Source of the DNA: Polymorphobacter multimanifer
GTDB taxonomy: Bacteria; Pseudomonadota; Alphaproteobacteria; Sphingomonadales; Sphingomonadaceae
NCBI RefSeq assembly: GCF_014205635.1
Contig: NZ_JACIIV010000009.1
Coordinates: 1 to 64,000, forward strand
Length of the DNA stretch: 64,000 bases
Direction: 5' to 3'
The notes under the pieces: generated by a model
The model's input: only the letters and a program-made list of their open reading frames with translations
The model's database searches: none
What the model was told of the DNA's origin: nothing
In this document: positions 9,665 to 24,990 of the stretch, in pieces
Numbering within the stretch: the first letter of the stretch is position 1
How the letters are laid out: each line of letters starts with the position of its first letter
Program-made: the position numbers and the translations under genes

Positions 9665-10212
9665 CACGCCGGGCCCTTTTCCGAAGCCGCCGCCGTTGCC
9701 GGCAGGCTGGCCCGCAAATTGGGCAGGTTGTTCGGGATCGGCGGCTGCTCGCCGGCCAGGATGGCAGCAAAGGCACGGCGATTGTCCGGCCCGAAGCTGC
9801 CCAGCTCGATGATCCGACCGGTGCCGAGATCGGTCAGCGTCAGGGCGCCATCGGCCCATTCGGTGACACGCACCGGCGAAGCGCGGTCGGCCTCCCGAAG
9901 CACCCGCTCGCGCATCAGCCCGCGCATCACGCCGCGGATGAAGCCGGTGTTCGAGCCAGGCTCGAGAATCACGACCGGCGCATCGGTTGCCGCATCGGCG
10001 ATCACCAGCGCGCCATCCTCGCGGTCCGAGAAGCGAAATTCGCGCTCGGTGACCACTGCCACATTGTTGGCGGTGCGGACTTCGGGCGCCGTGGGCCGGC
10101 CTTCGATCAGCCCGCCGCGCACGCTGAAAACGGCGATCAGCGAGATACCGATCAGGCCAGCGGCCGCATAAAGCGCACCAACCGGAAACTTCTCGTTGTG
10201 GAAGTCGCTCAC
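9664..10212 (-). CDS. puhC: Photosynthetic complex assembly protein PuhC
   Basis: A 182-residue membrane-anchored protein: a short cytoplasmic N-terminus, one transmembrane helix at about residues 11-30 (VGALYAAAGLIGISLIAVF), and a periplasmic domain of about 150 residues. PuhC is needed for normal reaction-centre and LH1 assembly in Rhodobacter. It starts within the puhB stop (ATGA) and its own stop overlaps the next small gene. The stretch SNTGFIRGVMRGLMRERVLRE is characteristic of the family. No catalytic motif. Confidence 0.92.
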   Translation of the reverse strand: MSDFHNEKFPVGALYAAAGLIGISLIAVFSVRGGLIEGRPTAPEVRTANNVAVVTEREFRFSDREDGALVIADAATDAPVVILEPGSNTGFIRGVMRGLMRERVLREADRASPVRVTEWADGALTLTDLGTGRIIELGSFGPDNRRAFAAILAGEQPPIPNNLPNLRASLPATAAASEKGPA

Positions 10213-10820
10213 GCAGCCGCCTCCATGCCACCACGCCGCGTCGCATCGGGCTCGGCGTGCACGGTGGCGGCAGGGTCGGCGCTGCGCAGGGCGTCGGCAA
10301 GCATCGGCACGAAGCTCTCCGACACGGCGCGCAGCATCGGCTGCGGATCAGCCACCTTCCAGGGGCGGACATGCGGCCATGCTTGCAGCCAGCCGAGCGG
10401 GAAGCGCTCGGTCGGTACCAGCACGATATCGACATAGCCGCCGCCGAGCGGCTTCACATCAGCCGATCCGATCTTGCCCAGGGGCAGGTTGACCGCCTTT
10501 GGCACCGCAGCGCCAAAGCGCATCACCAGCCGACGGTTGGTGAGCGTGTAGATCGTCGCCCGCGCCCCCGTCCAGGCCAGCAGGCCGAGCACGCCGAGAC
10601 CGAGCACCGCCACCGCCAGCGTGGTGATGGCGCCGACAATGCCGGTGCCACCCCCCACGAAGGCCAGGCTGGCCACGAACACGAACCATGCAATCACCAG
10701 CCGGGTGTGGAACACCGCCCGGGCAAAGGCCTGCCAGTTCGGCGAGCCCTGCCAGACGATGAACTCGCCCTTCGGCAGGTTCCCCGGCAACCCGCGGATC
10801 GGCTCGATCTCATACTCCAT
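10209..10820 (-). CDS. puhB: Photosynthetic complex assembly protein PuhB
   Basis: A 203-residue membrane protein with a bacterial PH-like (YdbT-type) domain. The start at 10820 (MEYEIEPIRGLPGNLPKGEFIVWQG) follows the puhA stop by 2 nt and matches the family N-terminus; the in-frame extension lies inside puhA. Two or three hydrophobic helices lie at about residues 35-90, followed by RATIYTLTNRRLVMRFG, the usual PH-like strand. PuhB assists reaction-centre assembly, probably by helping PuhA or cofactor insertion. Its stop overlaps puhC. Confidence 0.92.
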   Translation of the reverse strand: MEYEIEPIRGLPGNLPKGEFIVWQGSPNWQAFARAVFHTRLVIAWFVFVASLAFVGGGTGIVGAITTLAVAVLGLGVLGLLAWTGARATIYTLTNRRLVMRFGAAVPKAVNLPLGKIGSADVKPLGGGYVDIVLVPTERFPLGWLQAWPHVRPWKVADPQPMLRAVSESFVPMLADALRSADPAATVHAEPDATRRGGMEAAA

Positions 10821-10822
10821 CG

Positions 10823-11596
10823 TCACAGAATGGGTTCCGCCCTTTCTTCGGTCGCCCACAGATATCCGGCGCCGAAATAGGCCTGGACCTTTTCCTCTTC
10901 CAGAAGCGTAATCTGGTCAGCCGACTTCAGCTGCGGGGCACCCGCGAACTGCGCTGCGAGGATCGCATCGCAATGCACATGCCGAGCCTTCACCCGCGCC
11001 ACCGCCTGCGGCATCGTCACCGTGCCACCACCGGTCAGCGCCACTTCATAATAGCGGATGATATGCTCGGCGCGATCGACCCAAAGGTCGCTGATCGTGC
11101 CCGCCACTTCGCCATCAAGGCCGATCACCGGCAACCCGCGCGGATCGGTGTCGCGTCCCTCGACGGTCATATGACCGTCAACGCGCATCGGCACGATCCG
11201 CGGCCGACCGAACATGTCCATGTCCGGACGATCGGCGCGCATCACATACGACGCGGGACCGACCCCCGAAGACAGCTTGTCCCCGACCACATCGAGCGGC
11301 TCGCCCGACCAGCCACGCGGCAGCACATTCGTCGGCATCGGATCGCGAAGCTCGGCGGGCTGATAGACCGTGCCCTGGCCGTGCGGGAGCTGGAACGCCT
11401 TGAGCTTCTGCACATCGTCTCCGATCCGCCACAGCTCCTGCCGCACTTCACCCGAAAGATCGTCTTCCAGCGGATAGCCTTCGCGACGGCTCTCGCGGTT
11501 GAGATACCAGACGAGACACAGGAAGAAGCCGAAGAACAGGTAAAGCGTCAGCTCGGCAATATCGAGGCCGCCTACCAGATGCACGTTGGACAACAT
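10823..11596 (-). CDS. puhA: Photosynthetic reaction centre H subunit
   Basis: A 257-residue H subunit of the type II reaction centre. It has a single N-terminal membrane helix (about residues 12-32, DIAELTLYLFFGFFLCLVWYL), the RRESRREGYPLEDD cytoplasmic transition and a PRC-barrel domain (about 140-230, LPVIGLDGEVAGTISDLWVDR). PuhA caps the L/M core on the cytoplasmic side and tunes proton delivery to QB. The L and M genes (pufLM) are not in this window. A GGGGAGAGAG site precedes the ATG, 13 nt after lhaA, so puhA can start translation independently inside the superoperon. Confidence 0.97.
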   Translation of the reverse strand: MLSNVHLVGGLDIAELTLYLFFGFFLCLVWYLNRESRREGYPLEDDLSGEVRQELWRIGDDVQKLKAFQLPHGQGTVYQPAELRDPMPTNVLPRGWSGEPLDVVGDKLSSGVGPASYVMRADRPDMDMFGRPRIVPMRVDGHMTVEGRDTDPRGLPVIGLDGEVAGTISDLWVDRAEHIIRYYEVALTGGGTVTMPQAVARVKARHVHCDAILAAQFAGAPQLKSADQITLLEEEKVQAYFGAGYLWATEERAEPIL

Positions 11597-11609
11597 TTTC
11601 TCTCTCCCC

Positions 11610-13069
11610 TCAGGTTGGGAATTCGGTCAGGCCGAAACGGGCGCGGGACAGATTCTCCGAGGACCGCCGCGCCAGCGGGCCAAGTGCAACAAGACACATG
11701 AACAATAAACCGATTTCGATGTGCCAGACCATAGAATATCCGGTCGCCGGATCATTCAATCCCGGCCCCAGCGCACCGCGCACTGCCAGCGCGCCCACAC
11801 CGTCGCGGATCACCCCTGCCAGCAATATGCCAAACCCCGCTGCCGACGCCTGAACCGCGCCCCAGGCGCCCAGCGCCAAGCCCGATTTGCTGCCGGCATC
11901 GCTCAGCGCCATCGCTGCCGTCAGCGTGCACACCGCAAACAGGCCGTTGCCGAAGCCGATCAGGGTGGCACCCGTCGCAAACAGCCCCACCGAGTCGATG
12001 GGAGCCGAGAAGATGACCATCGCAAAGGCGAACACGCCGACAACCGCGCCCAGCCCCGCCATCCGCGCCGGATCGCCGCCGCGCCCCAGATGCCGCGCCG
12101 CCCAGGCCAGCCCGACCAGCGTGCCCGCCGACGACAGCGCCGTCAGCCCGGTGGTCGCCGCAACACTCATGCCCAGCACCTGCCCGCCGAACGGCTCGAG
12201 CAAAATGTCCTGCATCCCGAAGCCGGCCGCACCGAGCCCAACCGCCGTGAGCAGCCGCTTGGTGGGCCCCGCTGCCATCAGATCGGCCCAGCGCGCGCTG
12301 AAATCCGGCGCATCGGGATCGGGCCGCACGCCGCCGGGCACCCGTGCCTCCTGCTTCCACAGCGCAATCACGTTGAGCACCACGGTGACCACTGCCGTGC
12401 CCTGCACCACGCCGACCAGCCGTGTTTCCGAAAAATCGACCAGCAGCCGCCCCAGCACAACCGACGAGACGAACATGCCGACCAGCAGCATCACATAGAG
12501 CAGCGAAACCACACGCGGCCGCACATCCCTCGGCGCCAGGTCATTCGCCAGTGCCAACCCTGCAGTCTGGGTGATCGCCACCCCGGCGCCCACCATCAGA
12601 AAGGCGAGGGCGGCAAACACTTCGCCCACCTTGCGCCCGGCAAACTCGCCTTCACCGGTCATCACCAGCATCGCGAACGGCATGATCGCCAGCCCGGCAA
12701 ACTGGATCATCGTGCCCGCCCAGATATACGGCACCCGCTTCCAGCCCAGAAACGAGGCATGATTGTCCGACTTGTGGCCGATCATCGCGCGCACCGGCGC
12801 AAACAGCAGCGGCAATGCGACGACGATGGCAACCGCCGTGGCCGAGATGCCCAGCTCGACGATCATCACCCGGTTGAGCGTCGCGTTGAGCAGCACCATC
12901 GCCATGCCGACCGAAACCTGAAACAACGACAGCCGCAGCAGCCGGCTGAGCGGCAGCTCCACCGAAGCCGCATCGGCGAAGGGCAGGAAATTCGTGCCCA
13001 TCCGCGCCCAGAAGCGCGCACCGCCCTTGATGCCGCCGGTGATCCCGGTGGAAGAGGAAGACACGGTGT

Positions 13070-13073
<4 letters not shown>
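11610..13073 (-). CDS. lhaA: LH1 assembly protein LhaA (PucC-type BCD-family MFS)
   Basis: A 487-residue inner-membrane protein with about 12 helices of the bacteriochlorophyll-delivery branch of the major facilitator superfamily. Diagnostic stretches are LNRVMIVELGISATAVAIVVALP, RAMIGHKSDNH, GWKRVPYIWAG and GMQDILLEPFGGQVLGMSV. In Rhodobacter LhaA is needed for LH1 antenna assembly and is thought to deliver bacteriochlorophyll to the complex. The start overlaps the bchM stop (ATGA). A second PucC-type protein lies at 23668-24990; the pair is typical of phototrophic Alphaproteobacteria. Confidence 0.94.
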
Positions 13074-18380
<5,307 letters not shown>

Positions 18381-18391
<11 letters not shown>

Positions 18392-19930
18392 AATGTGCCT
18401 TGGCTTCGTAAAGGGTCTCGACGGTAATGGCTTTGATGCCGTGCTCGGCGGCAAAACGCTCGGTGTTGCGCCGGGCCTTGCCGCGCACGAAGAAGGGAAT
18501 CTTGTTCAGTTCGCGCTCGGCATCGGGCAACCAGCCTTCCGGCTTGGCTTCGAGCACGGCGACATCGGCTTCCGGCACTTCCGCCAGCGCAACCGCGCCA
18601 TGCCCGCCGCCATGCCCGAGATGGCTCGGCCCGGCGGCGTCGGAAAACTCGAAATCCTCGCGGAACATGGTGAGCAGATGCTCCTCCAGCCCCATCACCA
18701 AGGGGTGCACCCAGGTGTCGAAGATCACCTGCGCGCCCTCGAAGCCCATCTGCGGCGAATAGCGCGCCGGAAAATCCTGCACATGCACCGGTGCCGAGAT
18801 CACCGCGCACGGCAGCCGCAGCCGCTTGGCGATGTGCCGCTCCATCTGCGTGCCGAGCACCAGCTCGGGCGTGGCGGCAGCGATCGCCTCCTCCACTTCC
18901 AGATAATCGTCGGTGATCAGCGGCTCGACCCCGAGCTCCTTCGCCATATCCCTGATCTCGCGCGCGAATTCGCGGTTGTAGCAGCCGAGCCCCACCACCT
19001 CGAAGCCCAGCTCGTCACGCGCGATCCGTGCCGCCGCCACGGCATGGGTGGCATCGCCGAAGATGAAGACGCGCTTGCCGGTGAGGTAGGTCGAATCGAT
19101 CGAGCGCGACCACCAGGACATTCGCCCTGCATCGAGATCCTCCGGCACCGCAACGCCGGCAATCTCCGCCACTTCCGCCACGAAACGCCGCGTCGCCGCC
19201 ATGCCGATCGGCACTGTCTTCGTGCACTTCTGGCCGAAGGTCTTCTCCAGCCAGCGCGCCGCTTCCAGCCCGATCTCGGGGTAGAGCAGCACGTTGAAAT
19301 TGGCCTCGCCCATCGTCACGATATCGGTCGGCCGCGATCCCATCGGCGCCGTCACATGCACGTCGATGCCCAGAGCCGCCAGCAGCCGGGTGATCTCCAC
19401 CACATCGTCACGGTGGCGGAAACCCAGTGCCGTCGGCCCCAGCAGATTGGCGCGCGGCCGCCGGCCTTCGCGCGGTGCCGGACGACGCTCCTTGTCCGCA
19501 AGCTGGCGCACGATCTGGTAGAACGTCTCCGAAGCGCCCCAATTTTCCTTGCGGCTGTAGCTCGGCAGCTCCAGCGCAATCACCGGGCACGGCAACCCCA
19601 TCGTCTCGGCCAGCCCGGCCGGATCGTCCTGGATCAACTCGGCGGTGCAACTCGCCCCCACGATCATCGCCTCGGGCGTGTAGCGCGCATAGGCGTCGCG
19701 TGCCGCCTTCTGAAACAGCTCGGCAGTGTCCTTGCCAAGGTCGCGCGCCTGGAAGGTCGTGTAGGTCACCGGCGGACGATGGTCCCGCCGCTCGATCATC
19801 GTGAACAGCAGGTCGGCATAGGTGTCGCCCTGCGGCGCGTGGAGCACATAGTGCAGCCCCTTCATGCCCGTCGCGACCCGCATCGCCCCCACATGCGGAG
19901 GCCCTTCATAGGTCCAGACGGTAAGCTGCA

Positions 19931-19931
<1 letters not shown>
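18381..19931 (-). CDS. bchB: Dark-operative protochlorophyllide reductase subunit B
   Basis: A 516-residue partner of BchN in the catalytic heterotetramer. Asp36 ([11 protein letters not shown]), the unusual aspartate ligand of the NB [4Fe-4S] cluster, and Cys95 ([10 protein letters not shown]) are present at the numbering known from Rhodobacter. The C-terminal small domain ([22 protein letters not shown]) matches the protochlorophyllide-binding tail common to BchB/ChlB. It starts at the last base of the bchN stop (TGATG) and its 3' end overlaps bchH by 11 nt. Confidence 0.97.
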
Positions 19932-21765
<1,834 letters not shown>

Positions 21766-21810
21766 GCCGTTTCTCCTTGCTGCGACAAAAACTACCACCC
21801 GACGAGAAAG

Positions 21811-21844
21811 TGTCAACCTGCCTTTACGTCAAAATGATTTGACA
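21811..21844. promoter_or_regulatory. Paired PpsR/CrtJ-type operator upstream of bchF
   Basis: Two abutting near-consensus sites, sharing 2 bases: TGT-N12-ACG at 21811-21828 and CGT-N12-ACA at 21827-21844, each one base off TGT-N12-ACA. The second contains the inverted repeat GTCAAA-ATGA-TTTGAC. Closely spaced tandem sites bound cooperatively are usual for PpsR/CrtJ at bch promoters. On the minus strand TTGACA overlaps the first site and could be a -35, with TAGTTT about 16 nt downstream as a weak -10. The remainder of 21766-22070 shows the bchF ribosome site, a 36-codon frame (21961-22071), and otherwise nothing I recognise. Confidence 0.7.
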
Positions 21845-21960
21845 GCGACCGACTACAGGGCTCAAGCTGCATATAGGACAATAAGCCGCACTTGTTTTAT
21901 CTTATTGCCGGTCAGGTTGGGAATAGGCCTTGTATCAGCAAGGAAAATCATTCCCGGCCG

Positions 21961-22071
21961 ATGGAGTCGGCACGACCGGGTGAGCGGCAGGACTGGGCGG
22001 AACCGATGCTGCAAATCGTCACAGAATCGCTGGAGTTGCCCGCATTTCCTTTCCTCCAGAGCCTGAGCTGA
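21961..22071 (+). other. Possible 36-codon leader ORF upstream of ppsR
   Basis: An ATG at 21961 opens a 36-codon frame (MESARPGERQDWAEPMLQIV..., ending FLQSLS) whose TGA overlaps the ppsR ATG in a TGATG arrangement like other coupled genes here. No clear ribosome site precedes it and the peptide resembles nothing I know. It may be chance or a translational-coupling leader. Confidence 0.25.
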
Positions 22072-22700
22072 TGGCCGGACCAATGGACCAGTTCAACCAT
22101 CAGAAACCCGAGCCCCTCACAGGGTCCGAAGCGCAGGCGCTGGCACTCGAAGCGATGCCCGAAGCGCTGGTGCTCACCAATCCTGCCATGCATATCCTGG
22201 CGGCCAACCGGCTTTTCCTCGATCTTGTCGGCCTGCCCGATTCGAGCGGCATCATCGGCAAGCCGCTCGGCAGCTTCCTGCCCCCGGTCGGCCTCGGCCC
22301 CGCCGACATCGACGATCGCGGCACGCTGAAGTCCTTCGTCACGACGCTGCACACCGATGAAGGCGATATCGATGTCGATGTTTCTGCCGTCGCCACCGTG
22401 CGCGAAGAAGGCGCATGGTTCGGCTTCTGTGTCCGCCGGCTCGAAGGCTCGTCCGATCCCGCCCGGCTGCCGCTGGTCCGCTCGGTGGAGCATCTCACAG
22501 AGCTCGTCGGCCGCGTGCCGCTCAAGGAGATCGTCCGCGAATCGACCGATCTGATCGAGCGCCATTGCATCAAGGCAGCGCTCAGGTTCACCGCCGACAA
22601 CCGCGCCTCCGCTGCCGAAATCCTCGGTCTTTCGCGCCAGAGCCTTTATTCCAAGCTGCATCGCCACGGCCTCGGCAATCTGGTCACCGACAACGATTGA
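22071..22700 (+). CDS. ppsR: Short PpsR/CrtJ-like photosynthesis regulator
   Basis: A 209-residue protein with one PAS domain (about residues 24-125, ALVLTNPAMHILAANRLFLDLVG) and a C-terminal Fis-type helix-turn-helix (about 142-205, RVPLKEIVRESTDLIERHCIKAAL and SAAEILGLSRQSLYSKLHRHGLGNL) very close to the PpsR/CrtJ DNA-binding domain. Classical PpsR is about 460-470 residues with an N-domain, two PAS domains and a Q-linker, so the first half is missing. Cys166 lies in the HTH, near where CrtJ has a redox-active cysteine. It is next to bchG, the usual ppsR site, and TGT-N12-ACA operators lie at bchF and bchG. The start could also be the ATG at 22083. Confidence 0.85.
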   Translation: MAGPMDQFNHQKPEPLTGSEAQALALEAMPEALVLTNPAMHILAANRLFLDLVGLPDSSGIIGKPLGSFLPPVGLGPADIDDRGTLKSFVTTLHTDEGDIDVDVSAVATVREEGAWFGFCVRRLEGSSDPARLPLVRSVEHLTELVGRVPLKEIVRESTDLIERHCIKAALRFTADNRASAAEILGLSRQSLYSKLHRHGLGNLVTDND

Positions 22701-22728
22701 AGCGCTGGACAATCTGCCGCAGATTTCG

Positions 22729-22757
22729 TTGACGCCCCGCACTGTCAAGTTTAGCTT
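22729..22757 (+). promoter_or_regulatory. Candidate sigma-70-like promoter of bchG
   Basis: TTGACG at 22729 and TAGCTT at 22752 are separated by 17 bp. Transcription would begin about at 22764, two bases before the bchG ATG, so the message may be leaderless. No Shine-Dalgarno sequence is present between 22745 and the start, which agrees. The -10 match is weak, so this is a candidate only. Confidence 0.45.
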
Positions 22758-22760
22758 ACA
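22743..22760 (+). promoter_or_regulatory. Perfect PpsR/CrtJ operator TGT-N12-ACA
   Basis: TGTCAAGTTTAGCTTACA is an exact TGT-N12-ACA with the TGTCA half typical of the family. It ends 5 bp before the bchG ATG and covers the candidate -10, so a bound repressor would block transcription of bchG-bch2-bchP-tspO. It lies just past the 3' end of ppsR itself. Confidence 0.8.
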
Positions 22761-22765
22761 CCGTG

Positions 22766-23668
22766 ATGGACGCCACCGCCTTCCCCACTCCCGTCCGCGC
22801 GGTGCCGCGCCCCAAAGACGTTCTCGAACTGCTGAAGCCGGTCACCTGGTTTCCGCCGATGTGGGCCTTCATGTGCGGTGTCGTCTCCTCGGGCGTGCCG
22901 CTCACCGACCGGATCGGCTTTCTCGTCGCCGGCATGATGCTCGCCGGGCCGCTCGTGTGCGGCAACAGCCAGGCCGTGAACGACTGGTTCGATCGCCATG
23001 TCGACGCCATCAACGAGCCGCAGCGCCCCATCCCCTCGGGCCGCATCCCCGGGCGCTGGGGGCTCGGCATCGCCATCGCCGGCAGCATCATCTCGCTCGG
23101 CGTCGGCTTCGCGATCAACACCGTCGTCGGCTATGCCACCATCCTCGGGGTGTTCCTCGCCTGGATCTATTCCGCCCCCCCCATTCGCGCCAAGGCGAAT
23201 GGCTGGTGGGGGCCACTGGTCTGCGCCTCGGCCTATGAAGGCCTCACCTGGTTCACAGGGGCCGCGGTGATGGTCGGCGGCATGCCCGATTCGCGCATCA
23301 TCGCCGTGCTCTGCCTCTATGCCCTTGGCGCGCACGGCATCATGGTCCTCAACGATTTCAAGGCCGTGGAAGGAGACCGCGTCTCGGGCGTTCGGTCGCT
23401 GCCGGTGATGCTGGGGGAACGCCCCGCCGCGCTGCTGGCATGCTGGACGATGGCGGTGCCGCAGCTCGTCGTGGCCTGGCTGCTCAACAGCTGGGGGCTG
23501 GTCTTCCCGGCAGCCCTTGTCGCCTTCTCGGTCGCGAGCCAATATATCTTCATGCAGAAGCTCGTCGCCAACCCGGCCAAGGAAGCACCCTTCTACAACG
23601 CCACCGGCGTCAGCCTTTATGTGCTCGGCATGCTCACCGCCGCCATCGGCATGCGGGGGCTTGCCTGA
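22766..23668 (+). CDS. bchG: Bacteriochlorophyll a synthase
   Basis: A 300-residue UbiA-family prenyltransferase with about eight or nine membrane helices. It attaches the geranylgeranyl or phytyl chain to bacteriochlorophyllide a. The prenyl-diphosphate motif NSQAVNDWFDRHVDAINEP (D-x3-D) and the second motif NDFKAVEGDRVSG are present. An ATG at 22766 follows a possible GTG at 22763; neither has a ribosome site, and the promoter context suggests a leaderless start. The stop shares a base with the next ATG (TGATG). Confidence 0.95.
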   Translation: MDATAFPTPVRAVPRPKDVLELLKPVTWFPPMWAFMCGVVSSGVPLTDRIGFLVAGMMLAGPLVCGNSQAVNDWFDRHVDAINEPQRPIPSGRIPGRWGLGIAIAGSIISLGVGFAINTVVGYATILGVFLAWIYSAPPIRAKANGWWGPLVCASAYEGLTWFTGAAVMVGGMPDSRIIAVLCLYALGAHGIMVLNDFKAVEGDRVSGVRSLPVMLGERPAALLACWTMAVPQLVVAWLLNSWGLVFPAALVAFSVASQYIFMQKLVANPAKEAPFYNATGVSLYVLGMLTAAIGMRGLA

Positions 23669-24990
23669 TGCAGCCAGCACAGTCGCAAGCTCCGCTCAGC
23701 TGGTTCGGCATCGCCCGGCTGGGGCTCGTCCAAAGCTCGATCGGTGCCGTGGTCATGCTCGCGAGCTCGCTGCTCAACCGCATCATGGTGGTCGAATATG
23801 CCACCGCTGCCGCCCTTCCCGCCGGCCTCGTCGCCTTTCACTATGCCGTCCAGCTCAGCCGCCCCAAATGGGGCCATGGGTCGGACCAGGGCTGGCGTCG
23901 CACCCCCTGGATCATCGGCGGCATGGCAGTGCTCGGCCTTGGCGGCGTCCTCGCCACCCAGGCCACCACCATGCTGGACGGCGCCCTTGCGCCGGCACTC
24001 GCACTTGCCATCCTCGCCTATGCGCTGATCGGCATCGGCGTGGGGGCCGCCGGCACCTCGCTGCTGGCACTTCTCGCCAGCCGCACCGCCGAGGCACGCC
24101 GTCCGGCGGCAGCCTCGCTCACCTGGATCATGATGATCCTCGGAATCGTCATTGCCGCCACCACGGTCGGCAACCTCATCGATCCCTACACGCCGGAGCG
24201 CCTCCGCATCATCGCCATCGGCCTGGCGCTGGTGGCGTTCGCCATCACCACGCTCGCCGTGGCCGGCGTCGAAGGTGCTGCCATGGCCCCCGAGGCGCGC
24301 CCGGCACCGGTCAGCTTCGGCGAGGCGCTGCGCGGCATCTGGGGCGATGCGCTCACCCGGCTGTTCTCGATCTTCGTCTTCGTCTCGATGCTCGCCTATT
24401 CGATGCAGGATCTCATCCTCGAGCCCTTTGCCGGCCTTGTCTTCGGCATGAGCCCCGGCGAATCGACTCGCCTCTCGGGAATCCAGCACGGCGGCGTGCT
24501 CGTCGGCATGATCCTCGTCGGCGTCGGCGGCCATGCCTTTGGCGGCCGCATGGGGCTTCGCCTCAAGAAATGGATTGTCGGCGGCTGCCTCGCCTCGGCC
24601 GTGGCGCTCGCCGGTCTCGCCATGGCGGCGCGCGTGGGGCCCGAATGGCCGCTCGTTCCCACCGTCGTGCTGCTCGGCTTTGCCAATGGCGTCTTCGCCG
24701 TCGCCGCGATCGGCTCGATGCTGGAACTCGCCGGCCGCGGCGGGCCCGGCCATGAGGGCATTCGCATGGGGCTCTGGGGTGCTGCGCAAGCGATGGCGTT
24801 CGGCCTCGGCGGCTTTGCCGGTGCCGGCCTCGTCGATCTCGGCCGGAGCGTCCTTGGCGCCGATGCCCCTGCGTTCGAACTGGTATTCGCCGGCGAGGCG
24901 CTGCTCTTTCTTCTTGCCGCCGCCATCGCGGTGCAACTCAACGACCGACAGACGAGCGACACCCTGAAACCAACGGGAGTATTGGCATGA
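23668..24990 (+). CDS. PucC-type BCD-family MFS protein between bchG and bchP
   Basis: A 440-residue protein of about 12 helices, homologous to lhaA at 11610-13073 (shared LNRIMVVEYATAAALPAGLVA, GMxDxILEPFAGLVFGMS-like and GFANGVFAV blocks). Purple bacteria carry a PucC-like gene (orf428/bch2 type) between bchG and bchP, presumed to carry pigment to antenna complexes. It is translationally coupled to both neighbours: TGATG with bchG, ATGA with bchP. Confidence 0.92.
   Translation: MQPAQSQAPLSWFGIARLGLVQSSIGAVVMLASSLLNRIMVVEYATAAALPAGLVAFHYAVQLSRPKWGHGSDQGWRRTPWIIGGMAVLGLGGVLATQATTMLDGALAPALALAILAYALIGIGVGAAGTSLLALLASRTAEARRPAAASLTWIMMILGIVIAATTVGNLIDPYTPERLRIIAIGLALVAFAITTLAVAGVEGAAMAPEARPAPVSFGEALRGIWGDALTRLFSIFVFVSMLAYSMQDLILEPFAGLVFGMSPGESTRLSGIQHGGVLVGMILVGVGGHAFGGRMGLRLKKWIVGGCLASAVALAGLAMAARVGPEWPLVPTVVLLGFANGVFAVAAIGSMLELAGRGGPGHEGIRMGLWGAAQAMAFGLGGFAGAGLVDLGRSVLGADAPAFELVFAGEALLFLLAAAIAVQLNDRQTSDTLKPTGVLA

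Noticed and set aside
23440-23667. N-terminal extension of the PucC-type protein into bchG
   Set aside because: The extension is another frame of bchG; the ATG at 23668 overlapping the bchG stop gives the correct PucC-family N-terminus.
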